From Pseudoneurospora amorphoporcata (lineage: Eukaryota; Ascomycota; Sordariomycetes; Sordariales; Sordariaceae): a stretch of 64,000 nucleotides of DNA. The position numbers were made by a program, and so were the translations under genes. Within the stretch, counting starts at the first letter, position 1; the number at the start of each line of letters is the position of its first letter. The notes beneath the pieces were generated by a model, which saw only the letters and a program-made list of their open reading frames with translations, made no database searches and was not told the DNA's origin. The stretch lies in assembly GCA_033297205.1 (NCBI GenBank), contig MU859189.1:1-64000 (forward strand). Direction: 5' to 3'. Of this stretch, positions 34,839-46,088 are shown piece by piece.

Positions 34839-35689
34839 GATGATGGTATTCGGTAGGTTTGTGAGCTCGCTGGCTTGGTGTTTCTGCTGAAGACGGGTTC
34901 AAAAGAGACTCGGTCAGCTTTGGAAGCAAATTTTGCTTGTGGCGAGTTGTTTCGAGAATGCCTAGAAAGATGTAGTCTAGAATAGTAGCTTGACGAAGCT
35001 TGACCCCGCGGTCGGCGCGCACAGCAACCCCGCCCTGGTCGACCCAGCCAGGATCCGATCATCGTAAGCAGAAGTCTGGAACTTGCCTTATTCTTTCAAA
35101 GCTTCTAGGCTTGGTGTGGAACTCGTGGTCGAGACGTTGGTGGTTCGTTTTGGTCAAAGACAGTTGTGATCTAAAGGATGGTCGCAAGTTGGTGGTTCCG
35201 AGAGAGAGAAACGAAGGCATCCACCCATGTGATGATGAGATCATATGCACACACTGTGGAGACTCGACAGTCAGTGGTGGGAGCTCAGCCCAGGGACAGC
35301 TGAACCCGCTGGGCCACAGGAAGGTCCTCACTGTATGCGGTACAGGAACAATACAGTGTCTCTTTGTTCCACCACTCATTGAATCCGTGATAGTATTAAG
35401 GTACCTACTACTCACCTGTCCATTGGGTCAGGTGTTTTCAAAAGGTTAGCAACCTACATCAAGGGCAAAGGAGATTGGAGGGAGATCTTGAAGCCATGGA
35501 GAGGACTATGTATCTTCATCTCTATTCTACTTGAACAATGACCTGGCTAACCAACCTGGCCCAAAATACCAACGCCGACCATCTACGTAGTTCTCCTGGC
35601 ATTTTTTCTCCGTTTTGATAGACCTACACATAGCAATAGTCCACATTCAGTTACAGAGCTTCCCATATCGTACAGATTATCCAATATCC
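34839..35689. other. Intergenic region between UCH and SUV3 genes
   Basis: About 850 bp containing the UCH promoter and the SUV3 3' flank. Frames at 35000-35449 and 35059-35415 overlap on opposite strands and lack motifs, so neither is supported. Confidence 0.55.
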
Positions 35690-38127
35690 TTATTCTTGGG
35701 AGACAACGCCCTTGGGGCTCGCTGATATCCTGCGAACGCGAACCGGCAGAGCAGCGTTAACCTCTTTCTCGTCCCGATACAACGGGTCCTCGTGTCCCTC
35801 GGCCTCCCACAGACCTGGGCCACTTTCGGCGACAGGTGCATCCTCAACCACTTCGCCAAGAAGTTTCTCTTCCTTCTTGGTATGCGACTGGGCCTGGCGT
35901 CTGAGAAGCTCACGACGTTTTTGTTGCTTGTCTGCGTCGAAATCGGCTGATTCCAGACAGTTTGTGATCTTCTCCTCAACCAAGGTTTTGACATGGAACG
36001 CCAGGTTCTGGCTGATGAACACGCCACGGTACCGGTAGCTGAGCCACAGATACAGGGTGATGGCCTTGTGGAGACCTTCGAGTCGCACCAAATAGTCCTT
36101 GCGTTTAACGACATTAAGCGCTGAAGGATCAACGTCGAGCACCTCCAGATCGATTTCGGGAATCTCGAGCAAGTGACCGCCCGACAAGTTGGCAATACTC
36201 CAAGCAAATGCCCTGAGAATGTCTTTTTGTGCCTCTTCACGGAGCGCAACGGGAGCTGTCAGCAAGACCGAACGGTCGTATATGCTGAGCTTGAACTCCT
36301 TGATAACCTCGGCAACGTCGAGGGGATCGCCAAAGCTGCACATGTTGAAGGAGCTCGAGAGCCTTGCCATTTCCCTGAGTCGGGAGAGAACGAACCCAAG
36401 GGGAATGTCGGAAGAGAACTGGAAGGCAAACCGCTCGATGATATGCGAGGGCGGCATGATACCCGCCGCGGTAATGGGGTTGGCGTCCTTGAGAAGATGC
36501 TTCGTGATATGCTCGAGATCCTGCCCATCCATGGCTGTGACGAAGCCCGGCGCTCCCCACTTGCTACGGGTAGACGTAACCGAAGTCTCATCTTCTTCGC
36601 CCGAGCGCGCAGCATCGTTGGCTGTCCTATAACGACCAGCCCTACCGGCGATTTGCTTAACTTCCGGGATCGTCAGGGGGCGCTGCGTCGAGCCATCAAA
36701 TTTGAATGCCGATTCGAAGACGACGCGCTTAATCTCGAGGTTCAGACCCATGCCAATGGCATCACTGGCAACCAAGAAATCGTAGTCGTTGTTCGGGTCA
36801 TTGAACAAGGCAGCCTGGGCCGCTCTGGTTTCAGGCGGCAACGAGCCGTAAACGATAGCACATTTACGCCCAGTTGCCGATTCGATACCAGCTTTCAGAG
36901 CGTGCAAGTTGACCCGAGAGAACGCAATAACAGCGTCACCTTTCTGAAGATTCTTGAAGTCATCGCCAACAGCTTTCTCCATGGGAAGCAAAGGGTTCAG
37001 CCTCACGTAACGGTGCACGATGCACTTGTCGCCCAAACGAGCACAAAGCTCCTGTATCAGATCAACCACTCTTTCCTCTCCACAAAGATGAAGCTCCTTT
37101 GCCTGGCAGCCCAGGACCGCCTGAGTCCAAGCCCAACCACGGTGTTCGTCGGCGATCATTTGAATCTCGTCAATGACAGCGACATCCACCTTCCAGTTCA
37201 AGGGCGTCATTTCCACCGTACAACTTCGGAAGTACATGTCGGCATCTTCCGGTATCCTCTGTTCCTCGCCTGTGATGAGGGCGCAACGTTTCCCCTTGGC
37301 GATGAATCGCGTGTAGATTTCGTGAGCTAGCAGTCGAAGGGGGCCGGCATAGATGCCCGATTTTGCGTTTTCGAGAGCTTTCAAGGCGTTGTATGTCTTT
37401 CCAGAGTTCGTTGGCCCAACGTGCAGGTGAATAGTGCGCTGCAGTTGGCGAGTGGCAGGGAACCATTCGTAAGGGAAGCGCAAATCGGCAAGTTGGAGGT
37501 GCAAGGCGGTGGTGGACTTGGAGAAGTTCTTGCGCATCAAGAAGGTTTGGAGCGCGTACCGAAGTTCCTTGGTCAATCCTTGCGCATCGCCCTTGATGAA
37601 GGCAGCGCGCAAGTTCCAGAACAACGGGTTATCGCTACGCGCAGTCAGGCTGAGTGTGCTGGCCAGGCCGAACGACTTCTTCAGGGCATCTTTGAAGAGG
37701 GAGATCTCTTGGATGAAGGCCTCTTGAGAATGTAGCCCGAATGCTCTGTATTCCCGGTGCTCCGGATTCCATTGCCCCAAATCCCTTAGCAGGGTATTTA
37801 ATCGGTGCCTGGTAAGGTCGTAGAACTCGTCGTATCTCTGTCGCAGCGCTGGTTCGGAGGACGTCGTCCTGCGTTGTGCCCTTTCGCGGTCACTGAGGCG
37901 TCGTCGTAGCTGTTCGTCAGCTGGCAAGTCCTACACGGCAAAAGAAGGTCAGCAATCCGGCAGTAAGGGCAAGGGCTGTCGAGGGGTCGAACATTGAAGG
38001 ACTTGTTGACTGCAGAGCCGCGCGTCACAGCCTTCTTGGGCGGTTTAGACGGCTTCGACCGAAAGCGGCGAGTAACGAGGACTGCGCTCCGCGGACATCT
38101 CCAGGCCTGCCCTAACAACGCGTTCAT
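35690..38127 (-). CDS. suv3: Mitochondrial ATP-dependent RNA helicase SUV3
   Basis: Exon 1 (38127-37993) and exon 2 (37930-35690) give 791 residues. The N-terminus MNALLGQAWRCPRSAVLVTRRF is basic and amphipathic, as expected for mitochondrial import. Walker A is GPTNSGKT near residues 217-224. The DExH-type motif II is AVIDEIQM. Motif VI is QIAGRAGRY, and the SUV3-specific C-terminal domain follows. SUV3 unwinds RNA in the mitochondrial degradosome with an RNase II-type exonuclease and also acts in group I intron turnover. The acceptor GTGTAG at 37931-37932 is clear, but the donor is weak (GTTCGA at 37992; GTCAAC slightly upstream would also keep phase), so a few residues around 45 are uncertain. 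It is divergent from the R-SNARE gene. Confidence 0.92.
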
Positions 38128-38730
38128 GACGGTGGACGAGATGTGCCGGCGATCATGCTCGTCGTTCGAGTCAGCATGAAAAGGTGTTGGAATCTGGAGA
38201 TGTGGACTTGGAGCCCCGGAGCCGCGTGGGATGGATGCCCTACAATAATTCTTATCGTCAAGTCTGTGACCCTTGAGGATCCAATTCTTTTTCCTTATCG
38301 CTTGGTTGCCCTCTCTTCACACTCTTGGCACTGTGCCACCTTTGACCCCTGAGGCTCCGCTGAGGTGTTCACCCCGGCTGAACTCGGTCCACCCCCCAAG
38401 CCCACAAGGCCGTCAAAGGTGGAGGTGGTCCTGCATCGTCATCATGCAGCCCGTGAGTGACACTCCGCTGAGCCCGCTCTGTAACCTCAGTGGTAACTTA
38501 CCGTGACCGACAGCTGAGCATTTCGAGAGTCTCGATTCCCATCTCAGCATCCATCCTACAATTCGATCACTACGAGCCGTGAACGGCTACCATCTCGACA
38601 TCTGGACGCCGAACCCAATAGAGTAGACGTATCTGCCAACGTTCTCCCACAAACTCCCATCTTCCTCCGCACATCGACTTGACTTGGACGACTTGGTGAT
38701 CCCAACAAAGGATCTCTACGCGCATCCAAA
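38128..38730. promoter_or_regulatory. Divergent promoter between SUV3 and R-SNARE genes
   Basis: The 603 bp between two divergent start codons contain no convincing coding frame. No specific binding motif was identified. Confidence 0.5.
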
Positions 38731-39534
38731 ATGGCCTCGTCCTCGACTCCAGCAACTCCTCTCCTCTAGTACGTTAACCTACTTCACCACTTGTCCCTTA
38801 GACAATCAACAAGCTTAATACTAACAACCATCTCCTATTCCAGTTCCTGCATCGCCCACAACACCACCATCCTAGCCGAGTGCACCACCTCCGCCTCGTC
38901 CCAAACCTCGTCGCTCGCCTCTCTCATCCTTCCCAAGATCGACCACTCGACCCCTCAAAAGCTCACCTACACGCATGGCTCCTACCACATCCATTACATG
39001 TCCGAGTCGCCCTCGGATTGGACTTCTCAGCCCTCCGCCTCCTCCGCAGGCGGCCTTACCTTCCTCGTCGTAGCCGACTCCTCCCTAGGCCGTCGCATCC
39101 CCTTCGGCTTCCTGGTCGAAGTTCGCAAGCGTTTTCTGGCACAATACCCTCCCGGCCCGACCAACGACTTTGCCGACATGCCCAACTACGGCGCGGCCTC
39201 GTTCAACGGAGAGCTCAAGACGCTGATGGTCGACTACGGCACCACGGGTCAGGGGCAGAACGATGCGATTACCAATGCCAAGCGGGAGATTGAGGATGTG
39301 AAGGGGATCATGACGAGGAACATTGAGGGCCTGCTGGAGAGAGGCGAGAGGATTGATTTGTTGGTGGATAAGACGGATAGGTTGGGCGGCAGCGCGCGCG
39401 AGTTCAGGGTTAGAAGCAGGGGGCTCAAGCGCAAGATGTGGTGGAAGAATGTGAAGCTGATGGCGCTGTTGGCGCTAGTGGTGGTGTTGATTGTGCTGTC
39501 GATCGTGCTGGCGGTGAAAAACAGCCTGCCATGA
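38731..39534 (+). CDS. Longin-domain R-SNARE (VAMP7/Nyv1-like)
   Basis: A 38-nt first exon (38731-38768, MASSSTPATPLL) joins exon 2 (38844-39534) to make 242 residues. The longin fold begins YSCIAHNTTILAECT and continues through LTFLVVADSSLGRRIPFGFLVEV. The SNARE helix starts near ITNAKREIEDVKGIM. The zero-layer Arg falls in MTRNIEGLL. LLVDKTDRLGGSAREF is a classic synaptobrevin block, and WWKNVKLMALLALVVVLIVL is the C-terminal anchor. The anchor and absence of a C-terminal Cys pair rule out Ykt6. Vacuolar/endosomal fusion is the usual role of this group. An insertion with Ser/Ala between longin strands (about residues 75-85) is slightly longer than in yeast or animal relatives. Confidence 0.93.
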
Positions 39535-40019
39535 ATGATCGATCGGGTTGGTTGGAGCAAGTCAAGATTTGGTTTTTCCGGTTGCCTGAGTGGGCGTGCA
39601 TGGGTTCATGAGTGATGGGTTACGAACAAAATACGGTGTCTTATGTTGTCATGGCTTTTTTGCTCTTCTGTTACTTTAGTTCTGGCGCTTCTCAAGTTTT
39701 GCGGTTGCTTTTCTTTTCTGTCTCTTTGCTTGTGTTTTGGTCCGGTTATAATTCGTAGAGCCTGTATATCATTGCTTTATTTTCAAACCAGGCATTCTTC
39801 TCTCCTATTTTTCCCATGGACACAAAGCCTCGGGCAGGAAATACGAACACTGTGACTGCTGCCACCCCCTTAGCGACGTGAAGGAAAGGATGTAAGAACT
39901 TGAAGGTTTACACGTGTTGAAGAAACAGTCAAGAGAAATTTAGCCGAACCTAAGTGGAAGTGGTCGATAAATCGGTCATCGACAAAGGGAAGACGGGAGC
40001 AGAGAGAATGTCTGGAAGG

Positions 40020-40048
<29 letters not shown>
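40020..40048. repeat. Poly(A) homopolymer, 29 bases
   Basis: Uninterrupted A run in the gene-poor stretch downstream of the R-SNARE gene. Confidence 0.9.
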
Positions 40049-40053
<5 letters not shown>

Positions 40054-40318
40054 GAAAGAAAAAGCCCAAACGGGAAAAGATAGCTTGGATACAAACGGTT
40101 CTCCCAGCAACAACACCAAAGCAGAGAGAGCCATGGCAAGTCCGCAACTGCCAGCGATCGTCGTCAGTTTTGAATTACCAAGCTTAATCCCGACACCTGT
40201 GAATGGAATGCTCTTCCTCTCAACAACTCGATAGGCCTCAATCAAAAAGGAGGAGGCAAAAGATACCAAGAAGATATTGGAACCAACCGGCAGAAAGAAA
40301 AAAAAAGGAAAAGAATGA

Positions 40319-40413
40319 TGGACAAACCATGGTTTGAACACGGTCTGTAAGAGCAGCACTTAGGGAAAACAAGACATTGCAAAACAGATATTCTACCACT
40401 GAACTATCCGCCC
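40319..40413 (-). tRNA. tRNA-Ala(UGC)-like element with intron, lacking variable loop; possible pseudogene
   Basis: Read on the minus strand from 40413, a tRNA fold can be drawn. The acceptor GGGCGGA pairs fully with TTTGTCC, including the G3:U70 pair and A73 that mark alanine tRNAs. D-arm GTTC/GAAT closes loop AGTGGTA. Anticodon stem TCTGT/ACAGA is perfect. The loop reads TTTGCA, an intron of about 28 nt, then T, so the anticodon is UGC and the intron sits after position 37, its canonical place. T-arm CCGTG/CATGG closes TTCAAAC. T-runs follow as terminator. The unusual point is that no variable-loop bases lie between the ACAGA strand and the T-stem, so a functional fold is doubtful. It may be a decayed or deleted gene. 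Confidence 0.5.
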
Positions 40414-40930
40414 ATGGAAGTCTGTTGTTGGAAGTTTGTAGTTGGGACACTAACTTATAAGGGGCAAGAAGACTAAAAGAGGGCGGGGGTGCACTTCACC
40501 CGGGTTTGGAGGGGGAGGGAAAGTATCGTGGGCCATTTACATAAACGATCAGGAGAAAGGACGGATAAGGGCATGGAATCGAAAGAATGATGAGTTGAAG
40601 AGTTGTTTGTTCATGTTTCGATGGCTACCTAGTTGGAAGCCGCGTCTTCTGTCATGAGTTCGGCTCAAAGAGGAAACATGATTGCTGCTCGAACATCGCA
40701 CGGAGAGACCGTTCTATAACGTCCTATGGCCCTCCCAAGATACTCCAATGGTGTTACCAGCAGGATCGCATTTGCAATTGTTGGCCATGTCTTCGTCATG
40801 CCGTTCCCAGCCCCCATCTTATATCCCAAGCCCTGCTTTCACGGTAATTGTGTGTCTGAGAAGGCCTCGAACCTGCCGCACCTTATACCTCCCCATCCAC
40901 GCACAACCCTTTCCCATCCATCAATCACCC

Positions 40931-41290
40931 TCATAACCTCGAATTCCCTCCTGCAACCTTTGCCGATCCAATCACCAAATTTCCCAGGTCCATAGACCCT
41001 GGCCCTTGAAGCCTTTGCGCATCCTGAAACATATACCCGTGAACCACCGGGCTCACCGCATGTGGTGATGTTGAGTGAGGTCCTGGTTGGAGTGTGAAAG
41101 ATGGACTCCTGCGCAGTTTTGACGTGAAGAAGGCTGGGTGGCAGTATGATGGGTTGAGAGTCATGGTAGGTGGTGGCATTGTTGTTTTGAGCACAGGTGT
41201 AGGAGGTTTTGTTGTTGACTGTGAAAGTGGAGGGGTAGACGTGGAGGAAGAAGATGGGAACGGTGTCTGGTTTAATAGGACGGCCGTCAT
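40931..41290 (-). CDS. Weak small open reading frame, unknown
   Basis: From ATG 41290 a 119-residue frame (MTAVLLNQTPFPSSSSTS) continues through Ser/Thr/Pro-rich sequence to VAGGNSRL. No family is recognised. The only support is that its composition is protein-like and that a TATA-like stretch lies about 240 bp upstream. It may be a lineage-specific small protein or a chance frame in a gene-poor region. Confidence 0.22.
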   Translation of the reverse strand: MTAVLLNQTPFPSSSSTSTPPLSQSTTKPPTPVLKTTMPPPTMTLNPSYCHPAFFTSKLRRSPSFTLQPGPHSTSPHAVSPVVHGYMFQDAQRLQGPGSMDLGNLVIGSAKVAGGNSRL

Positions 41291-41903
41291 GGATGCCCGT
41301 CTTGCTGACGCGCTTGCGTTGATGGTCTTAATGGTTGGTACTCGGTTTTTAAAGATTTTTCGGACTAAGTACTGGATGATGTCAAGACTGAATCGCGTAG
41401 TGCAGTGGAAGTGAGTTCGAGGGTTCAAGTCGTATCGCCGCTGATGGACCTGAGTTGTCGTTGGTGATGGCAGTTGTTTGAGGCTTCCGAGGGTTGAGGA
41501 CAGGTATGATCGCTGGTACTGAAATTCGGGGTTTTTATATAAACAAGTTCAAGTTCTGATATCAACGACAACTCTTTGAAGATCAGACGGGCAATGGATT
41601 ATGCACCCCACGAATTCATGGTTCCGGGACGTTGGATCGCCCAGGATGAAGTTCGTCATTGTTGATCATCTTCACGTGCAGTGCCGAAGTGGCCCCACTA
41701 TAACTACTGTACCGGCCCGGCGTGCTACATATCCCCGCTCAACATGGTGCCGAGCGACCGAGGGCTCCGCTCGTGGATCGGCCCGTCCCTGAGCACCGGG
41801 ATAGAATTCCACCACATCTGGCCTGTATCTTTAAACATTATGGTCATTTTGCCTATGAGAATGTGAAATCTATAGGTTGTTGCCCGCGTACTCGGTCTCC
41901 CAT

Positions 41904-43166
41904 CTAGGCAGTCTTTTCTCCATTCTTCGCCTTCTTCCCACTCTTGGACTTTTCTTTCTCTTTCTGCTTCCCCTTCTTGATCGTGTTGACCAAAGATTCG
42001 ATCTCCTCCACCCGCTCACGTTCCTTTCTTTCCTCCTCCTTCTCCATCTCCCTTTTCTTTGCCCTTGCCCTCTTTGCGGCCGCATCCTTCTCCTTCTCTT
42101 CAATCAGCTTATCGCTTGATTCCCAAAGCTTTTTCGCAACAGCTTCGTCGTCCACATCCTTCCGTGCGCAATCTACCACCATGCACTCCTTGACCACCTT
42201 TCCTCCCTTGTCGCGAACGAGACTGCCTTCCATAACGGCCCACAAAATGGATTGCGCGCCCATTCTGGCGCTCTTTAGGAAGAGCCAGGAGAACGCATAA
42301 AGGAAAAGGTACACGATGAGACCCCATATTGTGCCTCTTGTAGCCCACCGACGCATGCCAGGGGTTCTCGTGTATCCAGGGTCCACCAGGAAGACGCGCG
42401 CATTCATCGGAAGCTGATCGGGCCTCTTGTACGCGTCCAAATGCTTTTGGTATGCCTTGCCAAACACCATCATGGCCAGTTTACTCCGTGCGTATGCCTT
42501 ACCCGGAGACCAGTCCTTCTTATCCAATGCTTTATCCAGTGATGGCGAACGGATATAGGCGGGACATGTCGGGATGATGATGCGCACATCGCGGTCGAAC
42601 GGTTGCGCGCGGATCGCGGGGCTGAGGATGCCCAGAAGATGGAAGTTGGAGAGGTAGTTAACCTGCCAGGTACTCTCCACGCCATCCGGTGTCTCTGTAT
42701 AGTCCTTCCCGGGCGGTGTGAGGGTTGCTCCGCAAAGAATGATGGTGTCGAGGCGGCGGGGAGGGGCGTTGTCAACCCATTTCGTCGCAAACTTTCGGAC
42801 GCTGTGTAGGGAGCGTAGATTAACTTGTTCGGCGTAGATGAGTTGGTTGTTGGTGCGATCGCGCATGTCATCGATGAAGTCGACGAGAAAGGGATCGTTA
42901 TGCTCGTGGTGGGTAAGGATGATGACTTGGGCGCCTCGTTTGGCAAGCTCGTATACCGTAGCGGCGCCGATTCCTGATGTGCCGCCGGTGATCATGACGA
43001 CTCGACCGTGCATATTCCGTTCGGCCGTACATGTCGCGCCACTGGCATAGATCTTTGTGAAAGCGATGGCTCCGAGAGCGCTACCGGCCTTGGTGAGAGT
43101 CCACGGCCCGGGCAGCCATGATGGCCACCCGTCCAAGATGATGCTGGTGAGGAACGGGATCGGCAT
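41904..43166 (-). CDS. Membrane-associated short-chain dehydrogenase/reductase with Lys-rich coiled tail
   Basis: Single exon, 420 residues. A hydrophobic N-terminal part precedes the nucleotide-binding motif TGGTSGIG (residues 60-67). The conserved Asn is in WQVNYLS (N170), and the active-site YARSK gives Y225 and K229. The usual catalytic Ser before the Tyr is not evident: the strand reads RIIIPTCPAYIRS where relatives have VSS. The NNAG block reads LCGA. Two hydrophobic segments near residues 285-310 (GLIVYLFLYAFSWLFL) suggest membrane insertion. The last 80 residues are a highly charged Lys/Glu coiled coil ending in a basic run. It looks like retinol-dehydrogenase-type SDRs of fungi. Substrate unknown; activity may be altered. 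Confidence 0.87.
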   Translation of the reverse strand: MPIPFLTSIILDGWPSWLPGPWTLTKAGSALGAIAFTKIYASGATCTAERNMHGRVVMITGGTSGIGAATVYELAKRGAQVIILTHHEHNDPFLVDFIDDMRDRTNNQLIYAEQVNLRSLHSVRKFATKWVDNAPPRRLDTIILCGATLTPPGKDYTETPDGVESTWQVNYLSNFHLLGILSPAIRAQPFDRDVRIIIPTCPAYIRSPSLDKALDKKDWSPGKAYARSKLAMMVFGKAYQKHLDAYKRPDQLPMNARVFLVDPGYTRTPGMRRWATRGTIWGLIVYLFLYAFSWLFLKSARMGAQSILWAVMEGSLVRDKGGKVVKECMVVDCARKDVDDEAVAKKLWESSDKLIEEKEKDAAAKRARAKKREMEKEEERKERERVEEIESLVNTIKKGKQKEKEKSKSGKKAKNGEKTA

Positions 43167-43725
43167 TATGGGGGATGTTGTTCGGATGGATCGTAAGTGC
43201 TTCCGGTCTCGTTACAAGGTCATTCTTCGGATCGCGTATGTTGTTGAGGCAGAAGCATGGAGAGAGCGCATGCAAAAAGAGGCCAGCAACTTGAGCTCTA
43301 TTCTAGAAAGGAGAAGCTGTCGCAATTGGTCATCCAACTGCGGCCAGAAGTTTTGGCTCCAACATACACTACCTCTAAACAGCAGGCTCAAACGTGGGTT
43401 ACGTCAGGGGCTCAGGGGCTATAATTAGTGACCCACTCTACCAGTCAGGCGGGGGCACCGAAGTCCGATGGCGGGGATGGGATGGAACGGATCCGTTGAT
43501 CCAAACATGGACCGGGGCCGGGAACGGAGCCGCATCGATGGCAGGCATCAAGGTTCTCCCGCGATTCTCTCATCAATTACTTCACGACTTCACATCGGAT
43601 TCCTTGCCTAGAGCTCACGAATTTGCTCACACAACCTTTGCAATCCCTCCAAAACCGTCAATCCACAGATACCTTAACAACGCAGACAGTTCAATAACAT
43701 CGAAGGCTGTCCGTATGCACTCGTC
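43167..43725. promoter_or_regulatory. Divergent promoter between SDR and G-patch genes
   Basis: The 559 bp between divergent start codons hold no supportable frame. No specific site was identified. Confidence 0.5.
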
Positions 43726-44520
43726 ATGAGTTCCTCAGAAAGGCGACCTGCCGCAAAAGCAAAAGACGACAATGAAGAAAAAGTTCCTCTCCACCACTTG
43801 CGTCCCTTCGGCACCGGGTTGTACAAGCAACATATAAAATTCGTCCCTGCCTCCGATGGCGACCTAGACTCGACCAGTTCAACGGCGGCCAAGTCCAAGC
43901 CAAAACTTGACGTAGCTGATCTCTATCTGAACATGGTCCTGGCCAACAAGAACACGCCCAAAGATAAACAGAAGCAACAACAAAAAGAAAATGCAACAAC
44001 AGCAACAGACACCACCACCACCCCCTCAGCCACAATCACGACAACCCAAAGCACAAGCACAACACCAACAGACCAGCCACCAATACCACACCAAGTCACC
44101 TGCTCCATCTGCTCCCTTCCCTACGAACCCACCCCCACGGGCCTCATAGCCCACGAATCCTCCTTCGCGCACCAATCCCGCCTCCCCCACTCCCACCCAC
44201 CATCCGCGTTAGACCGTTCCCGGATGGGCCTCAAACATCTCACAAGCCACGGCTGGGATCCCGATTCCCGACAAGGTCTCGGGTCCGCGGCGCAGGGGAT
44301 CCAGTTCCCCATCAAAGGGAAAAAGAAGGATGATCACTTGGGTCTTGGGGTTGAACCCTCAAAGAATGGGACACCAGTGGTAAAGAAGAAGGAGAAGTTG
44401 TTGGATGCGAAAAAGGTGAGGAAGATGCAGGAACAGGATAAGAAGAGGGGGGAGAGGATACAGCGGGAGCTGTGGGGGAGGGGACCGGATTTGGAGAGGT
44501 ATTTGGGAAAGGGAATGTAG
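43726..44520 (+). CDS. G-patch protein with C2H2-like zinc finger (GPANK1-like)
   Basis: Single exon, 264 residues. The N-terminus contains LHHLRPFGTGLYKQHIKFV, a motif common to this fungal group. A Gln/Thr-rich linker (80-120) is followed by a zinc-finger-like CSICSLPYEPT...H..S..H (C126, C129, H143, H149). The G-patch runs from GLKHLTSHGWDPDSRQGLG through DDHLGLG (about 168-208), and a Lys-rich helix follows (KKEKLLDAKKVRKMQEQDKKRG). G-patch proteins usually activate DEAH-box RNA helicases in splicing or ribosome biogenesis; the partner here is unknown. The combination of a degenerate finger just before the G-patch matches GPANK1-type proteins without ankyrin repeats. Confidence 0.87.
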   Translation: MSSSERRPAAKAKDDNEEKVPLHHLRPFGTGLYKQHIKFVPASDGDLDSTSSTAAKSKPKLDVADLYLNMVLANKNTPKDKQKQQQKENATTATDTTTTPSATITTTQSTSTTPTDQPPIPHQVTCSICSLPYEPTPTGLIAHESSFAHQSRLPHSHPPSALDRSRMGLKHLTSHGWDPDSRQGLGSAAQGIQFPIKGKKKDDHLGLGVEPSKNGTPVVKKKEKLLDAKKVRKMQEQDKKRGERIQRELWGRGPDLERYLGKGM

Positions 44521-44923
44521 TGATATTCACGATCGGTGAGGATGGCATCGAGGTAAGGCGGCGGTCGCCTTGGTGTGTGGTAGCCGGGTAAGCGGCTGGT
44601 GGTTCGTGAACCTTGAAACTCAGAAGAACTTGTCATTTCGGACGCTCAAGGTAAAGATATGGAATATTCCAAAACCGAATAATGATAAGACTCAGCGCCG
44701 ATTGAGACGCGCTTCCATCACCTAAACCCAAAGCAACGCCATGCAGGGACCGTGCGACGGGAGTCAATACTCCTTAATCAGCTTTTCTGATTTGTCGCTC
44801 TGATCTGGCATAACAGTCGATTAAATCCTTGGTCTCCTTTGTCCCCTTCGTCCATTGTATCTCCGACACCCACTGGAACGAACAACCTCTTCTTATACGC
44901 CACCAACCTCCCAAACAAACCCA
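44521..44923. other. Convergent 3' region between G-patch and Yip1-family genes
   Basis: About 400 bp with both 3' ends and no recognisable element. Confidence 0.6.
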
Positions 44924-46088
44924 TTAGCTAATGAAGCACAAGCACCCCAAAGCAACATAGAAAATCAGAAGGGGGAAGACCGCCAACCCAACCCTGTTCT
45001 TGAGAACGCCACTTCCACTGAGAATGCTCACACCAGCCGCAAAGGACCAGCCGACGAGCACCAGGTAGACCGGGATCCTGGCGACCCAGTACAGCGAGAG
45101 CGCGGAGAGCATGGCAGCCAGGACGAGAGGGAAGAGGGTGTATCCGATAATACAGACACTTTGGGCGAAAGAGCTGTTGTTGAGACATAATTGTTAGCAT
45201 GACTCCTCTCAAACATCGGCGATGAAAGACACACATATTCCCACCCAACAACTTGATCTGCGCCGTCACCACCGCCTCACCAATCCACACCATCGCAAAC
45301 ACCCCGCTGAACACAATCGCCCTCTGCTGCTCCCTGCTTCTAAAGCTCAGCAACGTGCTGAGCAACAGACAGAAAATCAACGGGCCCCAGAGATCCCAAT
45401 CCCTCAGCCCGGGACTCATATTCCCCTGCTGCAGCAGGCTCTCGGGGTCCATCACCCTGCTCGCCAGACCCGTCAACTCCTCCCTCGCTCCCGATAAGCC
45501 GGCGTTCCGGATGTTGGCGTAAGCGCCCCGCAGGCCGTCGTCGGACTCGAGCATGGTGCCGCCGAAGAGGTAGCGCGGGTACAGCACCTCGCGCATCTTG
45601 GACCAAACGGCAAGCAGGTCGCGGCGGAGCGTCTCCCAGACCGTCTCGTCGATGGTGTTGGTGGGCGCGCGGCGGTCTTCGCCGGGGATGCGGTTGGTCC
45701 AGGTCGACTGCGTGTTTGCGGAGGATGAGCCGGCGGCCGCGGAGGAGGAGGAGCCGATGGTGCCGGTTAGGGGTGCGCGGGAGGAAGAGGAGGGGGCGAG
45801 GGGGTCGTCGAAGTCGTTGAGGTCGGCTTCGGTTTGGAGATTGGGTGTTAGCAATTGTAGCTCTTGTTGTGTTGAAGTGGAGGGCATGTGTCTAGGTAGG
45901 CTAGTCGTGGTGCCCCTCCTGCCTCTGGTGGGAGCCTCTTGATTGCGCTGACCATCGGGGACGGCAGTCGTGTATATGTGGGAAACTTAAGGGACCAGGC
46001 AGAGCTTACCATCGTCGGGATCTATCAGATCATCGTCGTCCAACATCGGTTGTTGACGGTGGTACTCTTTACCACCTAGTGAGGCCAT
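44924..46088 (-). CDS. Yip1-domain membrane protein (YIPF6/Yip4-like)
   Basis: Exons 46088-46010, 45922-45235 and 45173-44924 give 338 residues. The N-terminus MASLGGKEYHRQQPMLDDDDLIDPDD is acidic, followed by a Ser-rich stretch. The Yip1 domain begins around NTIDETVWETLRRDLLAVWSKM and contains DWDLWGPLIFCLLLSTLLS; the third exon supplies the hallmark GGNISFAQSVCIIGYTLFPL. About five membrane segments follow. Yip1-family proteins bind Rab GTPases and act in ER-Golgi vesicle traffic. The second splice is secure. The first acceptor is less so: a good donor GTAAGC is at 46009, but only an acceptor at GAG/GC near 45923 keeps frame, so residues 27-43 are tentative. Confidence 0.87.

Larger units (their letters stand above)
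39535..41903. other. Gene-poor convergent region (2.4 kb) with tRNA-like element
   Basis: Lies between the 3' ends of the R-SNARE and SDR genes. It contains a 29-base A run (40020-40048), a tRNA-Ala-like element (40319-40413) and one weak minus-strand reading frame (40931-41290). A TATATAAA-like stretch at about 41530 lies upstream of that frame. Confidence 0.5.

Noticed and set aside
36173..37330. 385-residue plus-strand frame
   Set aside because: Antisense to the SUV3 helicase core; helicase motifs on the minus strand decide.
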